This document shows, in pieces, positions 10,901-19,288 of a stretch of DNA of 41,574 bases. The stretch lies in the NCBI GenBank assembly GCA_023807065.1, contig JAJJLU010003657.1, forward strand, positions 1-41,574. Reading direction: 5' to 3'. The first letter of the stretch is position 1, and each line of letters begins with the position of its first letter. Source of the stretch: Isotricha intestinalis (lineage: Eukaryota; Ciliophora; Litostomatea; Vestibuliferida; Isotrichidae). A model generated the notes under the pieces. The model was not told where the DNA came from. It saw nothing but the letters and a program-made list of their open reading frames with translations, and searched no databases. The position numbers were made by a program, and so were the translations under genes.

Positions 10901-13160
10901 TGGAAATAGATCTTATAGAGATTTAAATCAATATCCAGTAATGCCTTGGATATTAACAAATTTTTTAAAAGAATCAAATGAATTTAATGAAATTATCCAA
11001 AATGAAAAAAAAACAATTAATAATAATATAAATAATTATTTAATTAATAATTATTTAAGGGATTTTAATTGTCCAATTGGTTTATTTTGTTCAAATCCAG
11101 AAGAAAAAAAAAGAAAAGAATTATATATAGATACATATAAATCAATGGTTTTAGATTTAACACTTGAAAATTTAATAGAATTAAATCAAAATGATAAAGA
11201 AGAGTTAGAGTTAAATACAGAATTAAATAATAATGAAATAGAATCTAAAAAACAGAATTCTTTAAAAACATATGGAATTGATATAGAAAATATATATAAA
11301 AATATAAATATAAATTATGAAAAAATACCATATTATTTTGGAAGTCATTTTAGTAATGCAACTTATGTTTCTCATTATTTAGTTAGAATATTTCCATATA
11401 CTTTAACTTCAATAGAAATTCAATTAGATGATTTTGATGCTCCAGATAGATTATTTTTTAATTTAGGAAAAACTTTCAAAAATGTTTCTTCTGAAAAATG
11501 TGATGTTAGAGAACTTATTCCTCAATTTTTTTGTCTTCCTGAAATGTTTGAAAATAAAAATAAATTAAATTTAGGATATTTACAATATGATAATGAAAGT
11601 AAAGAATTCTTTAATGAAAAAGATAAAGAAAAATTTAAAATAGAAGATGTTCATTTGCCTATTTGGGCAAAAGATAATAGAAATATATTTGTAATGAAAA
11701 TGAGAGAAATATTAGAAGATGAAAGATTAAAAATTAATTATTGGATAGATTTAATTTTTGGTAATTATCAAAGAGGAAATGAAGCTTTAAAAATAGGAAA
11801 TTTATTTTGTTCTTATAGTTATGATAATGTTATGATTCCTAGAATAGATAATTATATTAAAAATAATCAAATTGAAGAAGCTAATTGTATTTTTAATTTA
11901 TTTGAATTGGGTGTTCATCCTAATAAAATTATAAAAAATGAAAAAGAGAGAAAAGAAAAAAAAAAAGATAAAAGTGAATTAATGAATAATAAATTTTATT
12001 ACTTTAGAACTAAATGTAAAATTATTAATGATGGTAATAATAAATTAACACAAGATCCTATTTTTATTTCTTCTTATAAAACAAAAACCAATAATTTTGG
12101 TATTGAAAATTTAATGGTTTTATTAAGTAATTTTGAAAATTATCAAATTTCTTTTGATAAAACTAAAGTTACGACAATTGAAAATAATGATAATATTAAT
12201 ATTAAATCAGAGAGTAAATTATTTTATAAAATATTTGAAAGCAAGGAATTATTATATAAAGTTCCAAAAATAATAAGTTTAAAAAATAATTCATATTTTA
12301 TTATTTCAGGATTTATAAATGGAGAAATATTATTATTAAAAAATGAAGAAAATAATAAAGAAATAAAACAATATGAAGAAATTAGAAAATCAAATCCTTT
12401 AATATCAAAAAAGGATAATAGTTTAATCACATATATAACAAAAGATAATGATGAAGAATTTATTTATGTAGGAACTGAAAATGGAAGTATAATTATATAT
12501 AAAATAGAGGAATTATATAATAGTTATTCAATAATTTTTTTTAGAATAAAAAAAAATCATACTGAAGCAATAATTAATATAAATGCAAATTCAAGATTAA
12601 ATATGTTTATTGATTGTTCTTTAGATTGTTTTATTAATATTTATACAATGACAAAAGTAGAATTAATTAAATCTATATATAATGATAATTCTTATGGTTC
12701 TTTAATAAATTATGTTTTTTTATCTTCTTCTCCTCTTCCTTCTTTTATTTATTATACAAATAAAAATATGTTTAATTGTTATAATATTAATGGCGAATTA
12801 TTAGATATAATTTGTGAAGAAAACTTTCTTCAAAATAAAGATATGATTAATCCTATTATTTTTACTGATTCTAATTTTATGGATTATTTAATATATGGAA
12901 CTATTAGTAATTTTCTTTTTATTAGAAAATTTCCAAATATGAATTTAATGTATTATATTAATATTAATCAAACTGATTTAATTGAAACACCATTATATTC
13001 AAATATTGATAATGATACTTTTGATTATAAACCAATTAAATTTATTCATATTTCTAACAATGGACAGTTTATTTATGTTATTTATGATAATTCAAATTTA
13101 GTGCTAGTATTACCTCTAAATTTAAATTTAGATTCAACAATTATTTATAATATCAATTAA
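4926..13160 (+). CDS. Giant BEACH-WD40 protein (LYST/neurobeachin family)
   Basis: 2744 residues in one intronless frame. Order: helical, armadillo-like N-terminus (about 1-170); a concanavalin-A-like lectin fold (about 181-335, including WNKMKFILTTSKRKNYPEIN); more helical repeats; a Lys/Glu/Ser/Asn-rich disordered stretch (about 760-1080); helical repeats again; a PH-BEACH domain (about 1804-1935); the BEACH domain (about 1970-2290); and a WD40 propeller (about 2430-2740). BEACH hallmarks are present: WRNWRISNLEYLMWLNIYG then RSYRDLNQYPVMPWIL, SHFSNATYVSHYLVRIFPYT, DFDAPDRLFFNLGKTF, DVRELIPQFFCLPEMF, and LIFGNYQRGNEAL near its end. Family members scaffold membrane traffic and lysosome or granule size; the cargo here is unknown. 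The WD repeats are poorly conserved but show VGTENGSIIIYKI and FIDCSLDCFINIYTM. The start ATG follows an A/T leader and stop TAA. The following MFS gene begins 154 bp later on the same strand. Confidence 0.95.
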   Translation: MEINNKINNNDKKDSLDFLNEIFFFSKDEQKYYPILIIKDNNSMVELFNFLISEDFINIEKCLNCILNVFKQSLEITFQFCSLNNDFNDKRNYNFIKLLIDLYMKIEDKKNLELIISLITFLFKNIDIKKNIYDYPLNNLLKDYKKENLTSEKIIKYIDLLSLIYNFKNNEITIQPKNYFYFTDNSHFGINIKLPSPNIQIDNGFSIEISFYINEYKKNEKSVIFELFTEDDNKFNVLLNENDNLVVFYNSKFIDCLSIPIKKGIWNKMKFILTTSKRKNYPEINIYVWDINNILEYRNYQLETKFFNEVELSSINFFQFFEGKFTSIIFYSGEKEDNNNNDYPYGIYSRKKLIEFYKKNNKKEYLIQCPIFFILSPISFNNKNYIITDPVNRIKGKFPKPLTPKNYNNFVKLYHKTSNNIFNLGGINILLPIIEIIYKNFQQKECFISIINFIKNIIKQKNKSLINVLTSNFFSMLSLFLERINDNLYNSEVIKLLVEIGHNILNFKDEKFKLLKKEFFTQILFNTKIIKKYPPNLLNELWEQTQLNYNSLKEIFPSLTSISSFLSSYYSINNIDKNLFKILLVILNHKGTNDEDRVNFFKILSNESISINLILTIIDLFTNFFHSNENNKALKQNSLIYMLEYNCLNELIFCLSNSNLQVKIKIIDFMIFMSSEYYQIIKNFFEKCQVKNPKKIKYKYLGKKDILQLIQYNIIINENNEKSKSEFKMPKTQNNFFLERSESVILDIENIKSKFLNEINNEPLNIKKTSSIIIENKEEKKKEEIIINKKEKKIKEKISESDLSFDEKSPTTKLKESQNKLVKNFTKQMEFDLEIEEKEEKHPLTSKNSKKSKFTFSIEATNELMEKKENKNPIKKTKSKSTNSILKELHNNNESNILIPFKKTKSETINFDYSTLEINVDKINKESELKLKDFPNKVFSLAKHCVDFLNGIDDENECKNYQLDIFSYDNDKTINKTKALKTRTIDTIKEDENENCISNTISKRNTFNDNSPNNNLVNLIKKNSSSITIDENNFGSNNKRNDINLTPKDFKIESPVKIDNKELENNNFHIATSLCSWLYSIKKNININSFNFDNNYVLDFLVFQCIKLKNIKMILNIICFLSSNKPMAEISVQNNQNEIWKNDIQIYFRNENVIHFIIDVAFNCYLHIHIPQFKSPLINSDEKFGKANYNKTYFGCKDLLIEIYFNNLNYNEQKNSNSVIFGYLFPYLLNFRFNKKYNKDGIYNNYSFTFFRELINEIIGKFYEMFYRKEESNFEKKIKNNEFQGFIKFISLFFEFAILFQNSDKIYTSSSNLIHLKEQNISNIPSYIISNVYYSASSDKIWSDYNNYHKIYNIIKYIWSRKRIYDLCSIKYEDNDYKVYHISNEEIDKIINCLILNKDNFNYSQSYFEILFNSHNIKIKDKNDKNMDYFLPLINSISIFTSYLIQSISRKEEILNLQFWLNEYQYYIIFLLIGSCTLSHKKKILEKYEYKFVTNLICSNLAFIIGFVFSNFYNENNKEIKSLYHILIQNISRIFSKIIKITEEKNNNKLFSKINFMKKLDLNDTPIFLLNNYYKVTIKKMNENIPDNNEQKNIKEINIIKSIFTTKDFNSKDYMSMNYLNENKQMFEEKLFYNQEMLENIDLIFNIEMYYNIFNYEYKQNFNIQSILNEEDTESITYTNNYKKLYENIINDYNYLQKCVYEKNEYQTLSETLNNKKKYRKLKKELFSWNNTYSDFNTFYLNKNSLKYKLKYHLTKDLTTPLIVPILDLQYYFPNFLRYDKSKIFEENYRNYYNIDLKVFPKETPSVSIIDHNDFECCFITQTNHIKGGIKIYYEKIEFIPIISNDENIIFSDRDEEYQSEKKNCYGSIFKTNNNYKDYLFIRIIEINNINFIFKRKYCYRDNSIEIFLNTNKSFFIKFKTYNAREDFINKIISQKKNSFAEIKSIDKKVIIGYYKNIPKYKDIYSNIDNLSYKWRNWRISNLEYLMWLNIYGNRSYRDLNQYPVMPWILTNFLKESNEFNEIIQNEKKTINNNINNYLINNYLRDFNCPIGLFCSNPEEKKRKELYIDTYKSMVLDLTLENLIELNQNDKEELELNTELNNNEIESKKQNSLKTYGIDIENIYKNININYEKIPYYFGSHFSNATYVSHYLVRIFPYTLTSIEIQLDDFDAPDRLFFNLGKTFKNVSSEKCDVRELIPQFFCLPEMFENKNKLNLGYLQYDNESKEFFNEKDKEKFKIEDVHLPIWAKDNRNIFVMKMREILEDERLKINYWIDLIFGNYQRGNEALKIGNLFCSYSYDNVMIPRIDNYIKNNQIEEANCIFNLFELGVHPNKIIKNEKERKEKKKDKSELMNNKFYYFRTKCKIINDGNNKLTQDPIFISSYKTKTNNFGIENLMVLLSNFENYQISFDKTKVTTIENNDNINIKSESKLFYKIFESKELLYKVPKIISLKNNSYFIISGFINGEILLLKNEENNKEIKQYEEIRKSNPLISKKDNSLITYITKDNDEEFIYVGTENGSIIIYKIEELYNSYSIIFFRIKKNHTEAIININANSRLNMFIDCSLDCFINIYTMTKVELIKSIYNDNSYGSLINYVFLSSSPLPSFIYYTNKNMFNCYNINGELLDIICEENFLQNKDMINPIIFTDSNFMDYLIYGTISNFLFIRKFPNMNLMYYININQTDLIETPLYSNIDNDTFDYKPIKFIHISNNGQFIYVIYDNSNLVLVLPLNLNLDSTIIYNIN

Positions 13161-13314
13161 CATTTAATTAATTAAATATTATATAATATAAATAATAAAG
13201 AAAAAAATAAATCACATAATTCAACCTTAAATATTTCATTAAAAAAATAAAGTAACCAATTACGTCAAAAAATAAAAAAAAAAATAAAAAAAGAGATATT
13301 TAAAACTAAAAATA

Positions 13315-14694
13315 ATGGATATAGACAAAGCAACATCAAATATATCATCAATAGAATTAAAAAACGGATTAAGATGGGGTTTATACATAATTCTTTTATG
13401 TGTAGGAATATTTTCAAGTTGTGATGGTGGAATAATACCTCAAGCAACAGAAAGAATGACAAAAGATATTGCAGAAAATGATAACAAAAAAATGGGATTA
13501 TATGGTTCAATAGATTATTTAGGAAGAGTATTTGGAGCATTATTTTTCACATTTACAATAAATAAAATAAGAAGAAAAATATTATTAGCATCAACATTAA
13601 TATTTAAATCATTATTATTATTTTATCCTTTGATAGATCATAATAATTATAAGATTAATTTAATATTAAGATGTTTATCTGGTATATCTCAAGTTTTTTA
13701 TACTACATATTTACCTGTTTGGACTGATCAATTTACACCTAAAGATTCAAGAGCAATTTTAGTTTCTCTTACTCAATTAGGAAATCCTTTAGGTATTATT
13801 ATTGGATTTGGAATTTCTACTTTAGTTACATCTACAAATTGGAATTATTCTTTTGCTATTGAAGGAATTATATTATTATTACTTGCTTTTTTATCATTAT
13901 TTTTCCCTAACTTATATTATAGTAAAAAGTTTATTTTAAATGATGATGGTTTAACTGGGAAATTAATTAATAATGATGACGACAAAAAATCTTCTTCTTT
14001 ATGTAATAATTTAGGGAAAATTTTATGTAATGTGATATTTATATTTACTACTTTTTCCTGTTCAGTTGCTTTTTTTGGTATGGCAGTTGTGCAATATTGG
14101 GGAGCTGAATATATGAAAAATGTATTAAATTTAGAAGATGCAACAAGTGTTTTATTCACTTTTAGTATATTATGTTTAACAGGACCAACTTTAGGTGTTT
14201 TTGCAGGAGGAATTATATGCTCAAAATTAGGAGGATATACAAATAAAAAAAGCATAGTAATGTGTTTTATCTTTTGTTTAATTTCATCCGTTTTTTCATT
14301 GTTTATTGGTTATGTCGATAAATTATTTTTCTTTGTTCATTGTTGGATTTATTTCTTTTTCATTGGTGCTATCATTCCTGCTACAAGTGGTATTATTATT
14401 GTTAGTTTACCTGAATATTTAAGGGGAGATGGATTCTCTATTACAAATATATTACTTAATTTATTAGGAAATTTCCCTGCTAGTTTTGCTTATTCATTTT
14501 TATTAGATTATTTCACTGTTGATCCAAATAATATTAAAGAAGCTCATAGATCTTCTATGAAAAAAATTATGTATTATAATTTTGTTGGGTTGTTTTGTAT
14601 TTTAATTTCTATGATTTTTAGATTAATTCAAAAGGATAAGGAAAATAATGAAGAAAGAAAATCTGTTAATATTACTGAAACTGATTGTTCTTAA
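13315..14694 (+). CDS. Major facilitator superfamily transporter, spinster-like
   Basis: 459 residues with about 12 hydrophobic segments and a charged loop at about 205-235 between the two six-helix halves. Helix 1 holds GLYIILLCVGIFSSCDGGII. The helix 2-3 loop NKIRRK sits where MFS motif A (GxxxDRxGRR) normally lies, in reduced form. The stretch RCLSGISQVFYTTYLPVWTD then FTPKDSRAILVSLTQLGNPL in helices 4-5 recalls the spinster (SPNS) branch, which exports lipids or amino acids from lysosomes or across the plasma membrane. The substrate cannot be told from sequence. The second half includes ATSGIIIVSLPEYLRGDGFS in the helix 10-11 region. The C-terminal tail is short and charged. No signal peptide is expected. 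It starts at an ATG within an A-rich leader and ends in TAA. Confidence 0.88.
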   Translation: MDIDKATSNISSIELKNGLRWGLYIILLCVGIFSSCDGGIIPQATERMTKDIAENDNKKMGLYGSIDYLGRVFGALFFTFTINKIRRKILLASTLIFKSLLLFYPLIDHNNYKINLILRCLSGISQVFYTTYLPVWTDQFTPKDSRAILVSLTQLGNPLGIIIGFGISTLVTSTNWNYSFAIEGIILLLLAFLSLFFPNLYYSKKFILNDDGLTGKLINNDDDKKSSSLCNNLGKILCNVIFIFTTFSCSVAFFGMAVVQYWGAEYMKNVLNLEDATSVLFTFSILCLTGPTLGVFAGGIICSKLGGYTNKKSIVMCFIFCLISSVFSLFIGYVDKLFFFVHCWIYFFFIGAIIPATSGIIIVSLPEYLRGDGFSITNILLNLLGNFPASFAYSFLLDYFTVDPNNIKEAHRSSMKKIMYYNFVGLFCILISMIFRLIQKDKENNEERKSVNITETDCS

Positions 14695-15076
14695 ATATTC
14701 GATTTATTGCTTTTTTTTTTGGTAATTTTGTTTTTTTCTTTTATTTTTATTTACATTAGAAATAAATTAATTTATTTAAATTTATTTTTTTGTTTTATGA
14801 TATTTTTATTAACAAAAAATATAAAATAATTTTTGTGAAAATTAAAACACACTTCTTTTAAATTTAAATTTTGAGAGTATATATTTAAATTAATATGTTA
14901 TATTTTAAAAAAATTTTCATTCTAAAAATCCTAACTAATAAATAAGCAATTGATTTTATTTCTTAAATATTTTTTGAATTTAATAATTAGAACAAATATA
15001 TTTATATTAAATGTTTTTCAATATTAATTATTCACAGGAAAAAAGTTTTATATATTTTATTCATAAAAAAAATTAA
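14695..15076. other. A+T-rich intergenic region with no gene seen
   Basis: 382 bp between the MFS gene and the next plus-strand gene. It starts with a T-rich stretch after the stop codon that could carry the polyadenylation region. The rest is A/T-rich without coding frames, tRNA-like structure or clear motif. Confidence 0.45.
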
Positions 15077-16255
15077 ATGAATAAGACAAAAATCCCAAAG
15101 TCCCAAAATTTAGAAAATCTAAAAAAAACAGAGTTTCTTATGGCGAAACAAATCTTAAATAAAAACTTACCATCCTTTACAGAAATATTATTAGAAAATA
15201 ATAAAAATTTATTTAAATATCAGCCTCAAAAAGTAGTAAAAAAAAAAGAAAATAAAAACGATTCATCGTTTAAAAAAACTAAAAGTAGAACTCCAGATAA
15301 TCCAAGAAGATTTTCAACAAAAATAAGAGAATTAGATTTTAATTCATATAGATATAAAAAGTCATTTGATGAATCAAAAAATAATATAACTAAAAAAAAT
15401 AATAATAAATCAACAAGTGAAATATTCAATAATAATCATAATATAAAGAAAGTACCCTTTGGTTTAAAATCAAAAAGATTTGATTGGCAAACAAATCAAG
15501 AAAGAAATTATTTAGATGAATTATATGGTAATAATAAAAATTATGCTAAAAGAAAAAAATCAATTAATTGGGAAGGATTTTTAAATAAGGAAACAAATGA
15601 TGATATAAATAATATTAAAAGAAATAATTATGCTCATATTTATTCTACAATTATAAATTTAAATTCTAAAAGAACAATTGAGCCTCAAAGAGATATTATT
15701 CCAGAAATAAAAAAAAAAACAAGTAAAAAAGTTATTTATAAAAGTTCTTCTACTGGAAATATTATTAGTTTATTTAATAAAACTCCTATTATTAAGAATA
15801 TCCCAGTTAAAGACAATATTACTAAAGGTAATAAATTATTTAGTTATGAATTTTTTAATGATAATTTTTTTCAAAAATCTAAAGGAAGTGTTGATTTAGA
15901 AAAGTTTAAAAATAATGGTTATGCTGGATTAACTAAAGAAAAAAAAAGTGATGATTATTTTTTATATAATAATGATAATTATAATATTGAGAATAATGGT
16001 TTTAAAGAAAGAATTAAAAGAGAAAAAAATGCTTTTGTAAATGAAAATAATTCTAGGAATAAAAAATTTGATTTAGATAATAATAATGATAAAATTATTC
16101 ATTTTACTCATGAATTAAAACATTCACAATTAATGAGAATTAAAAATAATATTAGTGATATATTCTTTATTAAAGGAGGAAAAGAAAAAATTTTTAGAAA
16201 TTTTAAAAATAAGCAATTAACATATACTTTTGATTATTTCCAAAATCAATTTTAA
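15077..16255 (+). CDS. Basic, low-complexity protein of unknown function
   Basis: 392 residues, strongly basic and rich in Asn, Lys, Ser and Phe. No membrane segment, signal peptide or enzymatic motif. Short stretches look better ordered: LPSFTEILLENNKNLFKYQP near the N-terminus, PFGLKSKRFDWQTNQERNYL with DELYGNNKNYAKRKKSINWE around residues 130-170, and SQLMRIKNNISDIFFIKGGK near the C-terminus. The spaced aromatic and charged residues in a basic background are typical of cytoskeleton-associated proteins of protists, but this is only an impression. Codon use resembles neighbouring genes and the frame is clean, so it is probably expressed. ATG at 15077 is the first in frame after an A-rich leader; the stop is TAA. 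Confidence 0.8.
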   Translation: MNKTKIPKSQNLENLKKTEFLMAKQILNKNLPSFTEILLENNKNLFKYQPQKVVKKKENKNDSSFKKTKSRTPDNPRRFSTKIRELDFNSYRYKKSFDESKNNITKKNNNKSTSEIFNNNHNIKKVPFGLKSKRFDWQTNQERNYLDELYGNNKNYAKRKKSINWEGFLNKETNDDINNIKRNNYAHIYSTIINLNSKRTIEPQRDIIPEIKKKTSKKVIYKSSSTGNIISLFNKTPIIKNIPVKDNITKGNKLFSYEFFNDNFFQKSKGSVDLEKFKNNGYAGLTKEKKSDDYFLYNNDNYNIENNGFKERIKREKNAFVNENNSRNKKFDLDNNNDKIIHFTHELKHSQLMRIKNNISDIFFIKGGKEKIFRNFKNKQLTYTFDYFQNQF

Positions 16256-17172
16256 ATTTTTCCAATTTTTTTATGTAAAATACTTTACTTTAATTACATT
16301 ATCTATAAATATCATCTCCAAACATTAAACTTAATAAAATTCTTATTATTACTACCATTCAGAGTAATAAAATAATATTTAAAAATTAATAAAGTTTACA
16401 TAAAAATTTTTTTTATAACTGTTTTTTAAATTTATATTAAAAGATAAATCATATACATATATTATATATTCTTTTATTTTTATTCTTTTGATAATTTCTA
16501 ATTAATCATTTAATTTATTCAATCATTTAATTCTTTATTTATTTGTCGAACTTTATCTATTATAATAATTATTAATTGTTTTTTGAATAGGATATTTTAC
16601 TACTTAGATTATATATTAAATAAGTAATTTTCATTATTATTATGTAAAAATAATTCATGTATTGTGCTTTTATCAAAAGAATTTAATTGTAATTTATTGT
16701 TTTTAACCTTCATTCATATTTATTTTATTTTTTAATATTTATTTTTAAAATCATAAAAAATATTGGTTGGGAAAAAAATTTTTGTAAATTTATTTATTAG
16801 AAATGAATTAAATATAATAGAAATAATTAGAAATTATTATTTTAAATAAAAAATATGAAAAAATTCAAACAAAAAAAAAAACAATTAAAATATTACAAAA
16901 TATATTGAAAATAACAATTAACTTTGAATAGTCAAATCCTCTAATAATTGGAAAAAATAATCATTAAAAAAACCATTAATTCATAAAAAAAAATAAAATC
17001 AAAGATGGAAAAATCAAAAATCTAAAGACAAAAAAAAACCAAAAAAGTTGAAAAACTTCAAAAATAAAAATCGAAGCCCAAAAAGTCTTTTAAAAAAATA
17101 ATAAAAAAAATTAAAAAAAAACGAAATGCAAATCAAGAAAAAAATAATTTGAATTTAAATAAAAAATTTATA
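16256..17172. other. Long A+T-rich intergenic region
   Basis: 917 bp before the exonuclease gene, the second longest gap in the window. Roughly the first half is T-rich. The 300 bp before the exonuclease start is A-rich, with repeated short tracts such as CAAAAAAAAAA and AAAAAAACC. A 34-codon minus frame starts at 16713 and ends at 16609, but nothing supports it as a gene. No RNA gene was seen. Confidence 0.4.
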
Positions 17173-18165
17173 ATGGAAAATAATCAAAAACCAGATTCCT
17201 TAATTCAATTACCTCCAAAAAAAGGAAGATATATAGTTTTAGATACAGAAACAACAGGATTAGATCCAAAAGAAAATAATATAATAGAATTAGCAGCAAT
17301 AGAAATATATAATGGAAAATTGACTGGAAGAGAATTTCATACTTTTATGTCCCCGCGTTATAATATTAATAAATCTGCTGAAGAAAAGCATAAAATGTCA
17401 CAAAATTTTTATCAAATTTATTATAAGGATGTTTATACAAGTGATAAACAAAATTTTGAAAGTTTTTTAAAATTCATTGGTAATTCTATAATTTTTGCTC
17501 ATAATGCTATTTTTGATATGAAATTTATAAATAAAGATTTAAAGTATTGGGGTTTAAATACTTTAACAAGAAAAAGATTTAGATGTTCAATGAGATTATT
17601 TAAATTAATGGTAAAACCAGATTCTAAAAAACAAAAATATAAATTAGAATATTGTTGTTCTTTTTTTAATTTAACAGCTCCAATTGAAAATTTTCATTCT
17701 GCAATATTTGATGCTTTTATGACTGCAAGAATGGTTTGTTGTCTTTTTCAATATAAAAATAATTTAAAAATAAATGAACAAATTAATAATGTCTCAAACG
17801 GTTTAAGTGGTAATAAATATAATAATAATATTAAAAATAATAGTGATAATAATCATGATGAAAATAATTTAATTTCTCCTTATAAAACTTTATCTGATAT
17901 TAGTGGAGAACTTACTAAAGGAAGCATTGAACATGATGTTAGTAATATAAATAATCATAATGAGGATGTGAATAAAGATTTAAAAATAAATAAAAATAAA
18001 GAAAATGAAAAAGAATTTAATAAAGATAAAGATATTAAAAATCAAGAAAAAATAAAAAATAATAATAGAATTGAAAATAATAAATTTATTGGTTCTAATG
18101 AGGAAAATATAGATGAAGATGAACCAATTACAATTAATGAAAATGAATTAGATATGTTATTATGA
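17173..18165 (+). CDS. DEDDh 3'-5' exonuclease, DnaQ/epsilon-like
   Basis: 330 residues. Residues 18-200 form an RNase-T/DnaQ exonuclease fold with all four metal ligands and the general base: D24 and E26 in VLDTETTGLDP, D115 in AHNAIFDMKFIN, and H175 and D180 in FHSAIFDAFMTA. These identify a DEDDh 3'-5' exonuclease acting on DNA or RNA ends. The layout (HTFMSPRYNIN, then HNAIFD and CSMRLFKLM) resembles bacterial PolIII epsilon and related proofreading exonucleases more than TREX or the ISG20/Rexo families. The tail (about 205-330) is Asn/Lys/Glu-rich and probably disordered, which bacterial epsilon lacks. I take ATG 17173 as the start; the frame is open slightly further upstream, but only with a TTG. 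It ends in TGA, one of two genes here to do so. Function in repair, RNA processing or organelle DNA is open. Confidence 0.9.
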   Translation: MENNQKPDSLIQLPPKKGRYIVLDTETTGLDPKENNIIELAAIEIYNGKLTGREFHTFMSPRYNINKSAEEKHKMSQNFYQIYYKDVYTSDKQNFESFLKFIGNSIIFAHNAIFDMKFINKDLKYWGLNTLTRKRFRCSMRLFKLMVKPDSKKQKYKLEYCCSFFNLTAPIENFHSAIFDAFMTARMVCCLFQYKNNLKINEQINNVSNGLSGNKYNNNIKNNSDNNHDENNLISPYKTLSDISGELTKGSIEHDVSNINNHNEDVNKDLKINKNKENEKEFNKDKDIKNQEKIKNNNRIENNKFIGSNEENIDEDEPITINENELDMLL

Positions 18166-18505
18166 GATTTAATTGGGTTTTTATTTATTATAAAATAATG
18201 AAAATGAATAACAAAACTAATAATAAATATTTAATTTAGGATTATAAATATATTATATAATATTAATCCTTTTATTAATTTCTGAAAAAAAAATCATATT
18301 TTTTTTAAACAAAAAACAATAAACATATTATATAATAAAATATATTAAAATACCAAAAATTTTTATTAATTCATCATCTTATTATAAATTTAAATTTTTT
18401 TAAAATAGACTAAATTAACTATTATTTACATATAAAAATTAATCTGTTATTATTATCATTTCATAGAAAGGCAAATAAAATAATAAATCATAATATTTTA
18501 TTTAT
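18166..18505. other. Intergenic region between convergent genes
   Basis: 340 bp between the 3' ends of the exonuclease gene (plus) and the CAP gene (minus). It should contain two transcription ends. It is A/T-rich, with runs of A8 and T8 near 18280-18305. No gene or clear hairpin terminator was seen. Confidence 0.45.
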
Positions 18506-19288
18506 TTATATTTTTACAATATCCTTTCCAAAAAGTAAATAATAACAATATAATCCATTATCTATTTTTCCTATATTAATTCCAATATATTGTGAACTTT
18601 TACTAAAAATATTATTTCTTCTATGAAGCATTGAATTTGTATCATCAACAATTTGAAGAATAACAGATAATTCTGTATTAGAATTCATAATATCATAATG
18701 AAAATTTACAATTTCGATGTTTTTTTCAAATAATTGTTCTTTTAAATATTGTAAAGTCGATGTTAAATAACTTTCTTTTATATATTCATTATATTCAGAA
18801 TTAATTAAGTATCTAGTTGAAAAATCAGGAAAAGGAAAAGTTAATTCATTTCTTAAATTTAAAGGAGTTAAAGGTTTTTTTTTAGAAATTATATTTTTAC
18901 AACTTTCAAAAGCATTATTACCTTTATTTAATTTTATTCTATTATTTTTATCAACTTGAATAAAAGATTCTTTTTGTTTTGTTGTTATAAAAGGAAAATA
19001 TTTATCAATTTTTTTTTCTATTATTTGTGGGTTTAATCTTATTAAATTTATTTCTTTAAACATTGATTCTCTCATTGTTTCTAAATAATTTATGTCTTCT
19101 GTTTTTAAAATATTAAATGTTGATATTATTTGATTAGATGAAATTCTTGAATCTGATGTTGGCTTTTTATCAGTTGATTTTTGATGTAATAAAAATAAAT
19201 AATTTAAATTTCTTGTTGAGTTATATACATATAATGGTAAATTATCTAATTTAATTTCTGATTTATTTGAACATACTTGACAACCCAT
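18506..19288 (-). CDS. CAP-superfamily (SCP/PR-1-like) protein with lipid-anchor N-terminus
   Basis: 260 residues. The N-terminus MGCQVCSNK carries Gly2 for N-myristoylation, and Cys3 and Cys6 for palmitoylation, with no signal peptide. The protein is therefore probably held on the cytosolic face of membranes, like mammalian GAPR-1, and not secreted like most CAP proteins. The CAP fold spans about residues 70-255: MFKEINLIRLNPQIIEKKID at the first helix, a central variable part, NFHYDIMNSNTELSVILQIV, then HRRNNIFSKSSQYIGINIG and LYCYYLLFGKDIV. The HRxNIF...YIGINIG signature matches the C-terminal CAP strand region. Biochemical role is unknown; CAP proteins bind lipids or form oligomers. ATG at 19286-19288 is required for the acylation motif. 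The stop is TAA. Confidence 0.8.
   Translation of the reverse strand: MGCQVCSNKSEIKLDNLPLYVYNSTRNLNYLFLLHQKSTDKKPTSDSRISSNQIISTFNILKTEDINYLETMRESMFKEINLIRLNPQIIEKKIDKYFPFITTKQKESFIQVDKNNRIKLNKGNNAFESCKNIISKKKPLTPLNLRNELTFPFPDFSTRYLINSEYNEYIKESYLTSTLQYLKEQLFEKNIEIVNFHYDIMNSNTELSVILQIVDDTNSMLHRRNNIFSKSSQYIGINIGKIDNGLYCYYLLFGKDIVKI

Noticed and set aside
5000..12900. Several minus-strand open frames of 60-90 codons inside the BEACH gene
   Set aside because: They are antisense to strongly supported coding sequence, rich in Leu/Phe/Ile/Tyr as expected for the reverse of A-rich codons, and have no domain.
13917..14255. 112-codon minus-strand frame inside the MFS transporter gene
   Set aside because: Antisense to conserved transmembrane helices; no recognisable domain or start context.
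16609..16713. 34-codon minus-strand frame (MKVKNNKLQLNSFDKSTIHE and onward) in the 917 bp gap
   Set aside because: Composition looks coding, and nearby sequence is open when stops are ignored, but the frame is short, has no domain and no partner exon. A relic is possible but unsupported.
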